From the NCBI GenBank assembly GCA_018825385.1, contig JAHJEX010000051.1:1-32852 (forward strand): a stretch of 32,852 bases of DNA, given 5' to 3'. A program made the translations under genes and the position numbers. This stretch comes from Patescibacteria group bacterium (GTDB lineage Bacteria; Patescibacteriota; Patescibacteriia; UM-FILTER-42-10). A model generated the notes under the pieces. That model was given only the letters and a program-made list of their open reading frames with translations. It was not told where the DNA came from and did not search any database. Below, piece after piece: positions 7,359 through 16,055 of this stretch (position 1 is the stretch's first letter; each line of letters begins with the position of its first letter).

Positions 7359-8750
7359 ATGAATAAAAAAACTGAACAAGATATAATGGAGAAATTGGTA
7401 TCCCTTTGCAAGCAGAGGGGATTTATTTTTCCATCTTCAGAAATTTATGGTGGTCTCCAAGGATTTTGGGATTTTGGACCTTTGGGAGTGGAGCTGAAAA
7501 ACAATATTAAAAAATCATGGTGGAAGCGATTTGTTCAGATGCGAAGCGATGTAGTTGGACTGGATTCGACTATTATTACTAATCCTACAGTCTGGGAGAA
7601 AAGCGGGCATATTGGAGGGTTTTCAGACAAGCTAGTGGAGTGTAAAAAATGTCATCACAGGTTCAAAGCTGATGATTTTACTAGTAATGCAAAATGTCCT
7701 GATTGTAAAGGAGAGTTTACCGGTGAAAGAAACTTCAATACGATGTTTAAAACTTTTGTCGGACCGGTAGAAAATTCTTCTACTACGGCTTATTTGCGAC
7801 CAGAGACAGCTCAGAACATATTTGTGAACTTTGATACAGTTCGTGCTGCGATGCGAACTAAAATTCCATTTGGGATAGCACAAATTGGAAAATCATTCCG
7901 AAATGAAATCACGCCAGGTAATTTTATTTTCCGATCTCGCGAGTTTGAGCAGATGGAATTAGAATACTTTGTTAATCCTAAAGAGGATAAAAAGTGGTTT
8001 GAAGAGTGGGTGAATCAAAGTATGCAATGGTTTATAGATCTTGGAATTGATAAAAATAATCTTCGTAAATATGAACAGAAGGGGAAAGAGCTGGCGCATT
8101 ATGCTAAAGAGACAATTGATATTGAATACAACTTTCCGTTTTCCTCCCATGGCGCCTGCCCGCCAGTGCTATGGCACGGCAGGCGGGGATCCGCCTCTGG
8201 CGGAGATAAAGGGTTTGCAGAATTAATGGGTATTTCTAATAGAACTGACCATGATCTAAAAGCTCATGGTTTCACTTATAAAGATGAAGTGACAAAAGAG
8301 GAGTTTATCCCTTATGTTATAGAACCGTCTGTCGGGGTTGAAAGAGCGGCGTTGGCGTTTTTACTTGATGCTTATACCGAAATTGAAGGCGGTAGAACGA
8401 CCACTACTGATAGTAATAAGGAAAAGGAAGTAGTACTAAAACTTCATAAGGATTTAGCACCTTATAAAGTAGCAATTTTGCCGCTTTCTAAAAAAGAAAA
8501 TCTGACAGAATTGGCCCTTGAGATTTATGACAGTCTTAAATCAAAACATATGGTTATGTATGATCAGGTTGCATCTATCGGCAGGCGCTACCGAAGACAG
8601 GATGAAATTGGCACGCCGTACTGTGTGACGGTTGATTTTGATTCACTAGAAGACAAGGCAGTTACAGTGAGAGATCGCGACACAATGGAGCAGGAGAGAA
8701 TCTCTATTGCTGAACTGGCAAAATATATAAATAAAAAACTTGAATCCTAG
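7359..8750 (+). CDS. glyS: Glycyl-tRNA synthetase (homodimeric class II) with an in-frame palindromic insert
   Basis: The enzyme charges tRNA-Gly with glycine. The 463 residues follow the alpha2-type GlyRS plan. A start 'PSSEIYGGLQGFWDFGPLG', a zinc ribbon (CKKCHHRF...CPDC), motif 2 (FRNEITPGNFIFRSREFEQ) and motif 3 (PSVGVERAALAFLLDAY) are present, and an anticodon-binding domain with a VDFDSLEDKAVTVRDRDT segment ends the protein. Between motifs 2 and 3 the family normally reads FPFGWGEL-like; here FPF and GFAELMG are separated by about 23 extra residues (262-284) encoded by a GC-rich double hairpin. The frame is kept, so the enzyme is probably active. Without the insert the length would be about 440, normal for the family. 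It starts 10 nt after the Clp gene with no ribosome-binding site. Confidence 0.95.
   Translation: MNKKTEQDIMEKLVSLCKQRGFIFPSSEIYGGLQGFWDFGPLGVELKNNIKKSWWKRFVQMRSDVVGLDSTIITNPTVWEKSGHIGGFSDKLVECKKCHHRFKADDFTSNAKCPDCKGEFTGERNFNTMFKTFVGPVENSSTTAYLRPETAQNIFVNFDTVRAAMRTKIPFGIAQIGKSFRNEITPGNFIFRSREFEQMELEYFVNPKEDKKWFEEWVNQSMQWFIDLGIDKNNLRKYEQKGKELAHYAKETIDIEYNFPFSSHGACPPVLWHGRRGSASGGDKGFAELMGISNRTDHDLKAHGFTYKDEVTKEEFIPYVIEPSVGVERAALAFLLDAYTEIEGGRTTTTDSNKEKEVVLKLHKDLAPYKVAILPLSKKENLTELALEIYDSLKSKHMVMYDQVASIGRRYRRQDEIGTPYCVTVDFDSLEDKAVTVRDRDTMEQERISIAELAKYINKKLES
8142..8210 (+). repeat. GC-rich palindromic element inserted in-frame in glyS
   Basis: This ~69-nt stretch is far richer in GC than the surrounding gene and folds into two hairpins. 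The first pairs CGCCTGCC (8153-8160) with GGCAGGCG (8178-8185), with an inner GTGC/GCAC stem (8166-8169, 8174-8177) and a one-sided bulge CGCCA. The second pairs TCCGCC (8190-8195) with GGCGGA (8199-8204) around TCT. It adds 23 codons without a stop. The layout resembles Rickettsia palindromic elements, which also insert in-frame in genes. Exact borders are uncertain by a few bases because no target-site duplication is evident. Confidence 0.75.
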
Positions 8751-8765
8751 ATTGGAAAACAAATT

Positions 8766-10040
8766 ATGAAGTATCAAAAGAAAACTTTTTCTAATGGAAT
8801 GAAAGGGATAGTTGCTCCTTTGAAAGAAACCAAAACCATTACTTTACTTGTTTTAGTAAAAGTCGGATCACGTTATGAGAATGCAAATGTAAATGGTGTT
8901 TCTCATTTTATTGAGCACATGATGTTCAAAGGAACTAAGCGCAGACCAACAACTCTGGAAATTTCCAAAGAGCTGGACGGAATTGGTGCTGAATTCAATG
9001 CATTCACCGGAAAAGACCATACAGGTTATTATATAAAAGCGAATTTTGAAAAGACCGAATTAGTGTTTGATATTCTTTCTGATGCTCTCATAAATTCACA
9101 GTTTGACCTAACAGAACTTAATCGGGAGCGAAAGGTGATTGAGGAAGAAATAAATATGTATCGGGACAATCCTCAAATGCACATTGGTTCTTTATTTGAG
9201 GAATTAGTCTATGGTGAGAAGAGCTTTTTGGGCCAGCAAATTAGCGGACCTAAATCAGTGATTCGCAATGTTACCAGACAGCAGATGATGCAGTTTAAGC
9301 GGTCATTCTATAAGCCAAAAAATACACTGGTAGTTGTTGCAGGAAATATTTCACCAACAAAAGGATTCAATTTGATTCAGAACTATTTTAAGTTTCCTAA
9401 AGAAGCAAAAAAAGTGCCTGTATTTAAGAAATCTGTGACTAAGCAAACATGCCCACAGATTAAATTAGAATTTAGGAAAACTGAACAGGCGCAGCTTTGT
9501 ATCGGTTTCCCGGCATATTCCTATTTTCATAAGGATGTTGATGCATTGGCACTTCTCAACATAATTCTGGGTGGGAACATGAGTTCACGACTTTTTATAA
9601 ATATAAGAGAGAGACAAGGACTTTGTTATTTGGTTCGTTCTTCAGCAAATATTTATGAAGATGTAGGTAACATGGTGGTGCAAGCGGGGCTGGATAGAAA
9701 AAGAGTGAAACAAGCCACCCGGGCAATTTTAAAAGTAGTTCAAGATGTTAAGCAAAATGGGGTAACAGATGAAGAATTAACAAAATCCAAAGATTTTTTG
9801 CGTGGAAAACTTACGATTGAAATGGAAGATTCTGAAAGTATCGCAGGATGGTACGGAGCACAGCAATTACTAAAGAATCAAACCCTTACTATTGAAGAGA
9901 AATTTAAAAGCATCCAGAAAGTCACTTTGAATGACATCAAGCGGGTTGCAAATGATATATTTAAAACACAGTTAATCAATCTTGTAATTATTGGCCCTTT
10001 CTCGAAAAGCAGTGAATTTACACCTTTGCTAAAGGTGTAG
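8766..10040 (+). CDS. M16-family zinc metallopeptidase (pitrilysin/processing-peptidase type)
   Basis: This 424-residue protein has the inverted zinc motif HxxEH (H47-F-I-E50-H51). The third ligand region follows about 75 residues later (RKVIEEEINMYRD). The C-terminal half is the second M16 domain with 'SSRLFINIRERQGLCYLVRSS', the conserved RxxxGLxY substrate-binding region. Length and layout match the single-polypeptide bacterial MPP-like peptidases (B. subtilis MlpA/YmxG type), which are thought to act as homodimers on peptides or unstructured proteins. No signal peptide is seen, so it probably acts in the cytoplasm. It lies 15 nt after glyS in the same direction. The specific substrate is unknown. 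Confidence 0.92.
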   Translation: MKYQKKTFSNGMKGIVAPLKETKTITLLVLVKVGSRYENANVNGVSHFIEHMMFKGTKRRPTTLEISKELDGIGAEFNAFTGKDHTGYYIKANFEKTELVFDILSDALINSQFDLTELNRERKVIEEEINMYRDNPQMHIGSLFEELVYGEKSFLGQQISGPKSVIRNVTRQQMMQFKRSFYKPKNTLVVVAGNISPTKGFNLIQNYFKFPKEAKKVPVFKKSVTKQTCPQIKLEFRKTEQAQLCIGFPAYSYFHKDVDALALLNIILGGNMSSRLFINIRERQGLCYLVRSSANIYEDVGNMVVQAGLDRKRVKQATRAILKVVQDVKQNGVTDEELTKSKDFLRGKLTIEMEDSESIAGWYGAQQLLKNQTLTIEEKFKSIQKVTLNDIKRVANDIFKTQLINLVIIGPFSKSSEFTPLLKV

Positions 10041-10058
10041 GAAAGAATTGCTGCTTTG

Positions 10059-10067
10059 TGTTATAAT
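10059..10067 (+). promoter_or_regulatory. Extended -10 promoter ahead of the AI-2E family transporter gene
   Basis: TGTTATAAT at 10059-10067 is a perfect extended -10 (TGnTATAAT). No good -35 is present, as is usual for this class. The start point would lie near 10074, with a leader of about 25 nt containing a weak AAGGG ahead of the ATG at 10099. Confidence 0.6.
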
Positions 10068-10098
10068 GTATCCATAATAGTATTAGAAAAAGGGCATT

Positions 10099-11154
10099 AT
10101 GTTGCCACTAAGGCCCAAAAAAGAAGTTAATATTTCAACCAGATCAATTCTAAAAGTATTTGTAATTATACTGTTGTTTTGGTTTCTGTATATAATTCGA
10201 GACATCCTAGCTATTTTATTTATTTCTTTTGTATTGGCTTCTGCGCTCGATCCTTGGATTGACAGTTTTCACAAAAGGAAAATTCCCAGAGCTGTTGGCA
10301 TCCTTATTATTTATTTGGTAATGATTGCAGTTATATCGGTAACTGTAGGCTTAATTATTCCTCCGATTGTTGAGCAAACAAAGGAAATTACTAATTCTTT
10401 CCCAGAGTATTTTGAAAGATTGTCCGAGTTGTATACCAATTTTCAGAATTTTTCAAACGAATATGGAGTAGAATCAACTGTCCAGGATTCTTTAAACAAT
10501 CTCAATAGTACACTGGCTCAATTAGGAGGCGGAATTTTCACTGTATCTTCGCGCTTCTTTGGCGGAGTATTTGCACTGTTTGCGGTGTTGGTAATTGTTT
10601 TTTATATGACTGTTGGCGAAGCGGGCATGAAAGAGTTCTTTCGTTTTGTTGCACCCAGTAAATATCAACCTTATTTAGTACAAAAGATTAATCAGGTGCA
10701 AACGAAGCTAGGAATGTGGCTACGAGGGCAATTAATTCTTTCTTTGATTATATTTGCATTAACATATCTTGGGCTTACAATTTTGCGGGTCGAATACGCT
10801 TTAGTATTGGCATTATTTGCTGGATTAGCTGAATTTGTCCCATACATTGGACCGATAATTAGTGCTGTCCCGGCAGTTTTTCTGACTTTTGCTGATTCAC
10901 CGATTAAAGCGCTTATCGTTATAGTTTTGTATATTGTAATTCAACAACTGGAAAATCAAATCATCGTTCCAAAAGTTATGCAGAAGAGTGTTGGTCTTAA
11001 CCCATTAGTCGTAATAGTCGTAATGCTAGTAGGTGCGAAAATAGCAGGGATGGCTGGATTAATACTGGCCGTTCCAACAGCAACGATTATTAAAATATTT
11101 TTGGGAGATTTCTTTGAAGACAGAAAAGAAAAGGAAGAGCGTTTAGAAGTATAA
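10099..11154 (+). CDS. AI-2E family transporter (PerM/YdiK, UPF0118) membrane protein
   Basis: This 351-residue polytopic protein has the family pattern. Two or three N-terminal helices are followed by a hydrophilic extracytoplasmic stretch (about 95-140), then four or five C-terminal helices. The C-terminal half carries the conserved LAGLAEFVPYIGPIISAVPA and 'QQLENQIIVPKVMQKSVGLNPL' segments that mark the family. Members export autoinducer-2 or act as Na+/H+ antiporters or general permeases; the substrate cannot be assigned here. A short basic/acidic tail (DRKEKEERLEV) ends the protein. It has its own extended -10 promoter and lies 13 nt before metG, so metG may share the transcript. Confidence 0.9.
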   Translation: MLPLRPKKEVNISTRSILKVFVIILLFWFLYIIRDILAILFISFVLASALDPWIDSFHKRKIPRAVGILIIYLVMIAVISVTVGLIIPPIVEQTKEITNSFPEYFERLSELYTNFQNFSNEYGVESTVQDSLNNLNSTLAQLGGGIFTVSSRFFGGVFALFAVLVIVFYMTVGEAGMKEFFRFVAPSKYQPYLVQKINQVQTKLGMWLRGQLILSLIIFALTYLGLTILRVEYALVLALFAGLAEFVPYIGPIISAVPAVFLTFADSPIKALIVIVLYIVIQQLENQIIVPKVMQKSVGLNPLVVIVVMLVGAKIAGMAGLILAVPTATIIKIFLGDFFEDRKEKEERLEV

Positions 11155-11167
11155 AAGTTCTTTTGAT

Positions 11168-12733
11168 ATGGAAAAAATGAAAAAAGGTAGTTTATTTATT
11201 ACAACACCAATCTATTACGTCAACGATAAACCTCACATTGGTCATGCCTATACGACTGTTGCCGCGGACATTTTAGCCCGCTGGCACAAACAAAAAGGAG
11301 ATGAGGTCTTTTTTTTAACTGGCACAGACGAGCATGGGGCGAAGGTGGCAGAGTCTGCTAAGCTTGCGAATAAATCTCCGCAGCAACTTTGCGACAAAAA
11401 CAGTAAGTTGTTTAAAGAAGCGTTTGATAATTTAAATCTTTCGTATGATTATTTTATCCGAACCACTGACCAGCGTCACGAGAAATCAGTCGCTAAATTT
11501 ATGCAAAAGCTCTATGATCAGGGTGATATTTATGAAGGGACATATGAAGGCTTGTATTGTACGGGGTGTGAAAATTTTCTAACCGAAAAAGAATTAGTTG
11601 ATGGTAAGTGCCCGGATCATTTAAAAGAGCCGGAGAAAATTTCAGAAAAGAACTATTTTTTCAAGCTTACGAAATATCTTTCTAAAGTGCAGACGCTAAT
11701 TGAAAAAGACGAAATAAAGATTCTCCCGGAAGATAAGAAAAAAGAAGCATTGGGGCTTTTTAAGCAAGGCTTGGAAGATTTTTCCGTCTCTCGTGAAAAT
11801 GTAAAATGGGGGATTCCACTACCGTTCGACAAATCACAAGTGACTTATGTTTGGGTCGAAGCATTGCAAAACTATATTTCTGCAATCGGGTATGGGGATG
11901 ATAGGAGAGAATTTGAAAAATGGTGGCAAAATCCTTTGCACATCATGGCAAAAGATATTTTAAAATTTCACTGCATCTATTGGCCGGCTCTTTTGCTCGC
12001 AGCTGGTGAAGAACCGCCAAAACAGATGTTCCTGCATGGGTTTTTTTCCATCAATGGTCAAAAAATGAGTAAGTCGATTGGTAATGTTATTGACCCGAAT
12101 GATTTGGTAGCAAAATATGGCGCTGATGCAACTCGCTATCTTTTGATTTCTCAGTTCCCGTTCGGCCAAGATGGTGATATTAAGGAGGAAAATTTTAAAT
12201 CTCAATATAATTCTGAATTAGCTCACGAGATAGGAAATCTAGTAAGCAGAAGTACAAATCTATTAGAAAAAAACAATGATGGTATTGTCCCGGAAGTAGA
12301 TGGTAGTCTCGATTTTGCTGATATTGGTATATCTGTTGCATCAGGAGAAAATAAGTTAAGTGATTGGTTAGAAAGTATTTGGAAAAACTATGATTCGGAC
12401 ATGGAAAAATTCAAATTTGATCATGTCACTTTCAGTATTGGTCATAATTTAGTTAGCATTTCTAATCAAATTATTGAAAAATTAAAGCTTTGGGAACTTC
12501 ATAAGACTGATAAGAAGAAATGGGATAAAGCTATGTATAATGTTTTGGAATTTATTTACCATATGAGTTGGATGATACGTCCTATTATGCCAGAAACTTC
12601 GGATAAAATTTTCAAAAATATTGGTATTCCAAAGGAAGGAATAAAAACTCTAAATGGTGAAGTTATGAAGTGGGGCGGGTTAGAACCTGGAATAATAGTA
12701 ACAAAAGGTAAACCACTTTTCCCTAGAATATAG
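11168..12733 (+). CDS. metG: Methionyl-tRNA synthetase
   Basis: This class I synthetase charges initiator and elongator tRNA-Met. In the 521 residues the HIGH motif is PHIGHAYTT near residue 23, and the KMSKS motif sits in GQKMSKSIGNVIDP. A zinc knuckle YCTGCENF...KCPDH lies in the connective domain, and the alpha-helical anticodon-binding domain with SWMIRPIMPETSDKIF closes the protein. No C-terminal EMAP-like tRNA-binding domain is present, so this is the short form. An alternative ATG lies 4 codons in; neither start has a ribosome-binding site. The next gene, a B3/B4 editing-domain protein, starts 3 nt after the stop. Confidence 0.96.
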   Translation: MEKMKKGSLFITTPIYYVNDKPHIGHAYTTVAADILARWHKQKGDEVFFLTGTDEHGAKVAESAKLANKSPQQLCDKNSKLFKEAFDNLNLSYDYFIRTTDQRHEKSVAKFMQKLYDQGDIYEGTYEGLYCTGCENFLTEKELVDGKCPDHLKEPEKISEKNYFFKLTKYLSKVQTLIEKDEIKILPEDKKKEALGLFKQGLEDFSVSRENVKWGIPLPFDKSQVTYVWVEALQNYISAIGYGDDRREFEKWWQNPLHIMAKDILKFHCIYWPALLLAAGEEPPKQMFLHGFFSINGQKMSKSIGNVIDPNDLVAKYGADATRYLLISQFPFGQDGDIKEENFKSQYNSELAHEIGNLVSRSTNLLEKNNDGIVPEVDGSLDFADIGISVASGENKLSDWLESIWKNYDSDMEKFKFDHVTFSIGHNLVSISNQIIEKLKLWELHKTDKKKWDKAMYNVLEFIYHMSWMIRPIMPETSDKIFKNIGIPKEGIKTLNGEVMKWGGLEPGIIVTKGKPLFPRI

Positions 12734-12736
12734 ATT

Positions 12737-13444
12737 ATGAAGTTAACAGTATCACCAGCAATTTTTGAGATGTTTCCGGAACTGCAAATAGCAGTTGCTG
12801 TTCTAAAAGGTGTTGATAATGCTACGCCTCATCCGGAGATAGCAGATTTATTGCGCACGGAAGAGATGTACTGTCGGAGTATCTTTAGTGAAATTAAACC
12901 TTCAGAGCATCCGAAGATTGATTGCTGGCGTAAGGCATATACGAAGTTTGGCTCCGGATCACATTACCGTTGTTCTATAGAAGCTCTAGTAAAAAGAGTT
13001 GCAAAAGGTGGAGTATTGCCATCAGTTAACAATCTAGTTGATATCTATAATCTCATTTCATTAAAATATGTAATGCCTGTTGGAGGGGAAGATCTAAAAA
13101 AAATAAAAGGTGATGTCGAGTTAGCATTTGCAACTGGCGAGGAACATTTTACAGCAATCGATGCAAAAGAAGATGATCCTCCACAGAAAGGCGAGATTGT
13201 GTATGTAGATGGTAATAATGATGTTTTATGCAGGAGGTTTAATTGGCGTGAAGCTGATAAATCTAAACTTACAGAACAAACTTCCAGCGCAATAATATAT
13301 TTAGAAGGAATTTCGCCATCAAATGATATCGAAACAAAAGAAGCAATGCAAGATTTTGTCGGTTATGTTGAAAAATTCTGCGGTGGTTCCGTTGAACTGT
13401 TCCTAGTTAATAAAAATTTTCCAGTATTTACTTTTGCATCATGA
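12737..13444 (+). CDS. Stand-alone B3/B4 (PheRS beta editing-type) domain protein
   Basis: The 235-residue protein resembles the B3/B4 domain of phenylalanyl-tRNA synthetase beta. Supporting features are HPEIADLLRTEE, a 'WRKAYTKFGSG..YRCSIEALVKRV' helix, LPSVNNLVDIYNLISLKYVMPVGGED, and 'GEIVYVDGNNDVLCRRFNWREADKS' with the family's Gly/Asp-rich loop. Free-standing members are thought to bind or hydrolyse mischarged aminoacyl-tRNAs or free amino acids. It sits 3 nt behind metG, which suggests co-expression with translation quality control; which amino acid it edits is unknown. Its last 4 nt (ATGA) overlap the start of the CvpA gene. Confidence 0.85.
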   Translation: MKLTVSPAIFEMFPELQIAVAVLKGVDNATPHPEIADLLRTEEMYCRSIFSEIKPSEHPKIDCWRKAYTKFGSGSHYRCSIEALVKRVAKGGVLPSVNNLVDIYNLISLKYVMPVGGEDLKKIKGDVELAFATGEEHFTAIDAKEDDPPQKGEIVYVDGNNDVLCRRFNWREADKSKLTEQTSSAIIYLEGISPSNDIETKEAMQDFVGYVEKFCGGSVELFLVNKNFPVFTFAS

Positions 13445-13941
13445 CCTATATTGATTGGACTTTAGTATTTTTACTTGGTGCCTTTGTATTTTCAGGATTC
13501 AAGGGCGGATTTGTTTATTCTTTTGGTTCATTTATGGGTGTTCTGATTGGAGCGTTTGTCGCTGGGAGTTTTTATGAACCACTGGCTCAGGTAATTGGTA
13601 AAGGGGAGGATTGGGCAAATATTATCAGTTTTTTTGGTATTTTCATTATAATCAGTCAACTTATCGGAGTCATTTTCCATATTATCAACAAAGCCCTAAA
13701 GCTTCTTATACTCTTTCCATTTTTAACCATCATTAATAAAGTTGGAGGGTTGATATTTGGATTTATTGAGGGGATATTTTTTCTCGGAATTGGTGTTTTC
13801 TTTATTGTTCGCTTTGAACTGGCAGAAAAATTTATAGAAACTTTAGGAGATTCGAAGTTAGTTCCTGTATTTGAAAGTGTCGGTAAATTTATTTCCTTCT
13901 TGCTGCCAAAAGTTATAAGAGAATTAGATTCAATAATTTAA
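13441..13941 (+). CDS. CvpA family membrane protein
   Basis: This 166-residue protein has four hydrophobic segments with the CvpA pattern. The start 'WTLVFLLGAFVFSGFKGGFVYSF' is followed by the GVLIGAFVAGSFYEPLAQVIG loop, a third helix, and 'INKVGGLIFGFIEGIFFLGI', which is the family's conserved GG-x-x-G-x-x-x-G helix. In E. coli CvpA is needed for colicin V production; elsewhere it is linked to envelope homeostasis, so the specific role here is open. ATGA overlap with the upstream gene and a 1-nt gap to tatD imply translational coupling. Confidence 0.85.
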   Translation: MTYIDWTLVFLLGAFVFSGFKGGFVYSFGSFMGVLIGAFVAGSFYEPLAQVIGKGEDWANIISFFGIFIIISQLIGVIFHIINKALKLLILFPFLTIINKVGGLIFGFIEGIFFLGIGVFFIVRFELAEKFIETLGDSKLVPVFESVGKFISFLLPKVIRELDSII

Positions 13942-13942
13942 T

Positions 13943-14782
13943 ATGCTGATTGATACTCACACTCACGTAAATTTTAATTCGTTCAAAGAAGATGGACGGG
14001 ATGTTATTGATCGTGCTTTGACTAATGATATTTGGCTAATTAATGTTGGTAGTCAATATAAAACCAGCCTGCGAGCTGTAAATATTGCAAATAATTATAA
14101 CCAGGGCGTTTACGCAATTGTTGGACTGCACCCGATTCATTTGTTCAACATGCATGTTGATGAATCAGAAATGGAGTTCAATACTAGGGAAGAAGAGTTT
14201 GACAAACAGACTTATACTGATTTAGCAAGCAATCCAAAGGTGGTAGGAATAGGTGAAACAGGATTGGATTATTTTCATGTGCCTGAAGGTGAGGATCAGA
14301 AAAGTGTTAAACAAAAGCAAGAGGAAGTATTTAGAGCTCAGTTGTCTCTTGCAATGGAATTGGACAAAGCTGTAACTATCCATAGTCGCGGTACAAAGGA
14401 TGATCCTTTAGGTGTCTATCAAGACATAATGAGAATAATGAAAGAATATCCAGGCGTAAGAGCAGTAGTCCACTGCTATACTGGTGATGTAGAAACTGCT
14501 AAACAGTTTATTGATCTGGGATTGAATATTTCGATAACAGGTATTGTTACATTTAAAAATGCGAAAGAAGTTCAAGAAGTAGCAAAAGAAATTCCGTTAG
14601 AACATATCCTTGTAGAAACTGATGCGCCTTATCTTGCACCTGATCCGCATAGAGGAAAAAGAAACGAGCCTTCTTATGTGAAATTTGTAGCAGAAAAGAT
14701 TGCTGAGCTAAAGGGAATATCTTTTGAAGAAGTAGCAGAAACTACTACACAAAATGCCAAGAAACTATTTAAAATATCTTAA
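13943..14782 (+). CDS. tatD: TatD-family metal-dependent hydrolase (DNase)
   Basis: This 279-residue TIM-barrel amidohydrolase has the full set of metal ligands: HTHVNF (H6, H8), GETGLDYF (E105), 'TIHSRG', VHCYTGD and ETDAPYLAPDPHRGKRNEP. The usual GLHP motif (GLHPIH) is also present. TatD proteins are Mg2+-dependent 3'-5' exonucleases acting on single-stranded DNA and are linked to DNA repair. Residues 75-100 (MHVDESEMEFNTREEEF) form a somewhat longer acidic insertion after GLHP than in E. coli TatD. It starts 1 nt after cvpA, and no ribosome-binding site is seen. Confidence 0.95.
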   Translation: MLIDTHTHVNFNSFKEDGRDVIDRALTNDIWLINVGSQYKTSLRAVNIANNYNQGVYAIVGLHPIHLFNMHVDESEMEFNTREEEFDKQTYTDLASNPKVVGIGETGLDYFHVPEGEDQKSVKQKQEEVFRAQLSLAMELDKAVTIHSRGTKDDPLGVYQDIMRIMKEYPGVRAVVHCYTGDVETAKQFIDLGLNISITGIVTFKNAKEVQEVAKEIPLEHILVETDAPYLAPDPHRGKRNEPSYVKFVAEKIAELKGISFEEVAETTTQNAKKLFKIS

Positions 14783-14791
14783 AGTAATTTC

Positions 14792-15589
14792 GTGGAATAT
14801 ATAGAGTCTATAATATTAGGTCTTGCTCAGGGTTTAGGTGAATTTTTACCTATATCCAGTTCAGGTCATTTGGTAATTTTACCGTGGCTTTTTAACTTCT
14901 CTGATCCAGGTTTAGCATTTGATGTTGCTTTGCATTGGGGAACTTTAATTGCAGTCGTAACCTATTTTTGGAAAGATTGGGTTCGCTTATTGAAATCACT
15001 TTTTTCTACGAAAAAAAATAGTGATTCAGTAATGCAGGATCGCAAACTAATTAGGTATATAATTATTGCTTCAATCCCCGGTGCACTATTTGGATACCTT
15101 TTAGATGATTGGGCAGAAACATCGTTCCGTGCACCGCTCCTTGTAGCTACTGCCTTAGCTGTGCTGGGAATACTTTTAGCTCTTGCAGATAAAACCGGCA
15201 AAGGCAGAAGAGATTTTAATGAAATAACATTGTTTGACAGTATAGCTATCGGTTTATCTCAGGCGATTGCAATTATTCCTGGAGTATCGCGTTCCGGGGC
15301 GACTATCACCATGGCATTGTTTAGAAATATTAATCGTGAAGCAGCTGCTAAATTTTCCTTTTTATTATCTGCTCCGATTATTCTGGGAGCTGGGTTGGTT
15401 AAACTTCCAGAAATTATTTCAGAAGGAATTACAGCCCCCATTATTATAGGTACTATTATTGCTGCAGCAAGCGGATTTTTTAGTATTAAGTATCTATTAA
15501 GGTATGTCCAAAAAAAGAGTTATAAGCCATTTGTCTGGTATCGCTTAGTATTTGCAATAATAATAATCATTGTCTATTTTGTAAGATGA
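14792..15589 (+). CDS. uppP: Undecaprenyl-diphosphatase
   Basis: UppP (BacA) dephosphorylates undecaprenyl diphosphate at the membrane and recycles the lipid carrier for peptidoglycan and other surface polymers. The 265 residues carry both signature regions: GLAQGLGEFLPISSSGHLVI near the N-terminus, with the catalytic Glu and Ser-rich loop, and IPGVSRSGATITMAL near residue 165, with the catalytic Arg. About eight hydrophobic segments are visible. The start is GTG at 14792, fixed by the conserved 'EYIESIILGLAQG' N-terminus. The stop overlaps the next gene's start by 4 nt. Confidence 0.96.
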   Translation: MEYIESIILGLAQGLGEFLPISSSGHLVILPWLFNFSDPGLAFDVALHWGTLIAVVTYFWKDWVRLLKSLFSTKKNSDSVMQDRKLIRYIIIASIPGALFGYLLDDWAETSFRAPLLVATALAVLGILLALADKTGKGRRDFNEITLFDSIAIGLSQAIAIIPGVSRSGATITMALFRNINREAAAKFSFLLSAPIILGAGLVKLPEIISEGITAPIIIGTIIAAASGFFSIKYLLRYVQKKSYKPFVWYRLVFAIIIIIVYFVR

Positions 15590-16023
15590 AAGATGTAGTA
15601 ATAGTTTTATGGATAATCATGGCTTTTATTGCCACTTCTTTCTGGGAAGCATATATTGAAGGCCAGCATGGTGGGGCAGAAAAGCAAGTTGGCTGGAAAA
15701 TAAAGGTAGGAAAGTACTATTTGAATGGCTATCATTTTTGGTTGTGGGTCGTGGCTTATCCATTATTACTGACTTTGCCTTTAGTAATCAATTATTCTTC
15801 CCGAGTTCTAGGATTGATTTTGATCGGATATTTTCTGGGGCAGGTTATTGAAGATTTTCTGTGGTTTGTGGTAAATCCGCAGTGGCCGTTTAGACATTTT
15901 CGTCCTGATAAAGCGGATTGGTTCCCTTGGATGAAATTTGGGAAAAAATATGGATTGCCCTTTTTCTATGTCCCATATTTGATTTTTGCATTTCTAGCGT
16001 GGTGGTTTCTGGTAAGGGGGTAG
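15586..16023 (+). CDS. Conserved-looking membrane protein of unknown function
   Basis: This 145-residue protein has an N-terminal membrane helix (residues 3-18), a hydrophilic part, two central helices (about 45-90) and a C-terminal helix (about 123-143). It is rich in Trp and aromatic residues, with repeated charged motifs between helices such as FRHFRPDKADWFPWMKFG and an acidic VIEDFLW in the membrane. It overlaps uppP by ATGA, so it is probably translated together with it. No family is recognised. The acidic residues within or near membrane segments (EAYIEGQ, VIEDF) might line a polar site, which is speculation. Confidence 0.7.
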   Translation: MKDVVIVLWIIMAFIATSFWEAYIEGQHGGAEKQVGWKIKVGKYYLNGYHFWLWVVAYPLLLTLPLVINYSSRVLGLILIGYFLGQVIEDFLWFVVNPQWPFRHFRPDKADWFPWMKFGKKYGLPFFYVPYLIFAFLAWWFLVRG

Positions 16024-16055
16024 CGGAGGAATTGAAAATAAGCTAATATAAGTTT

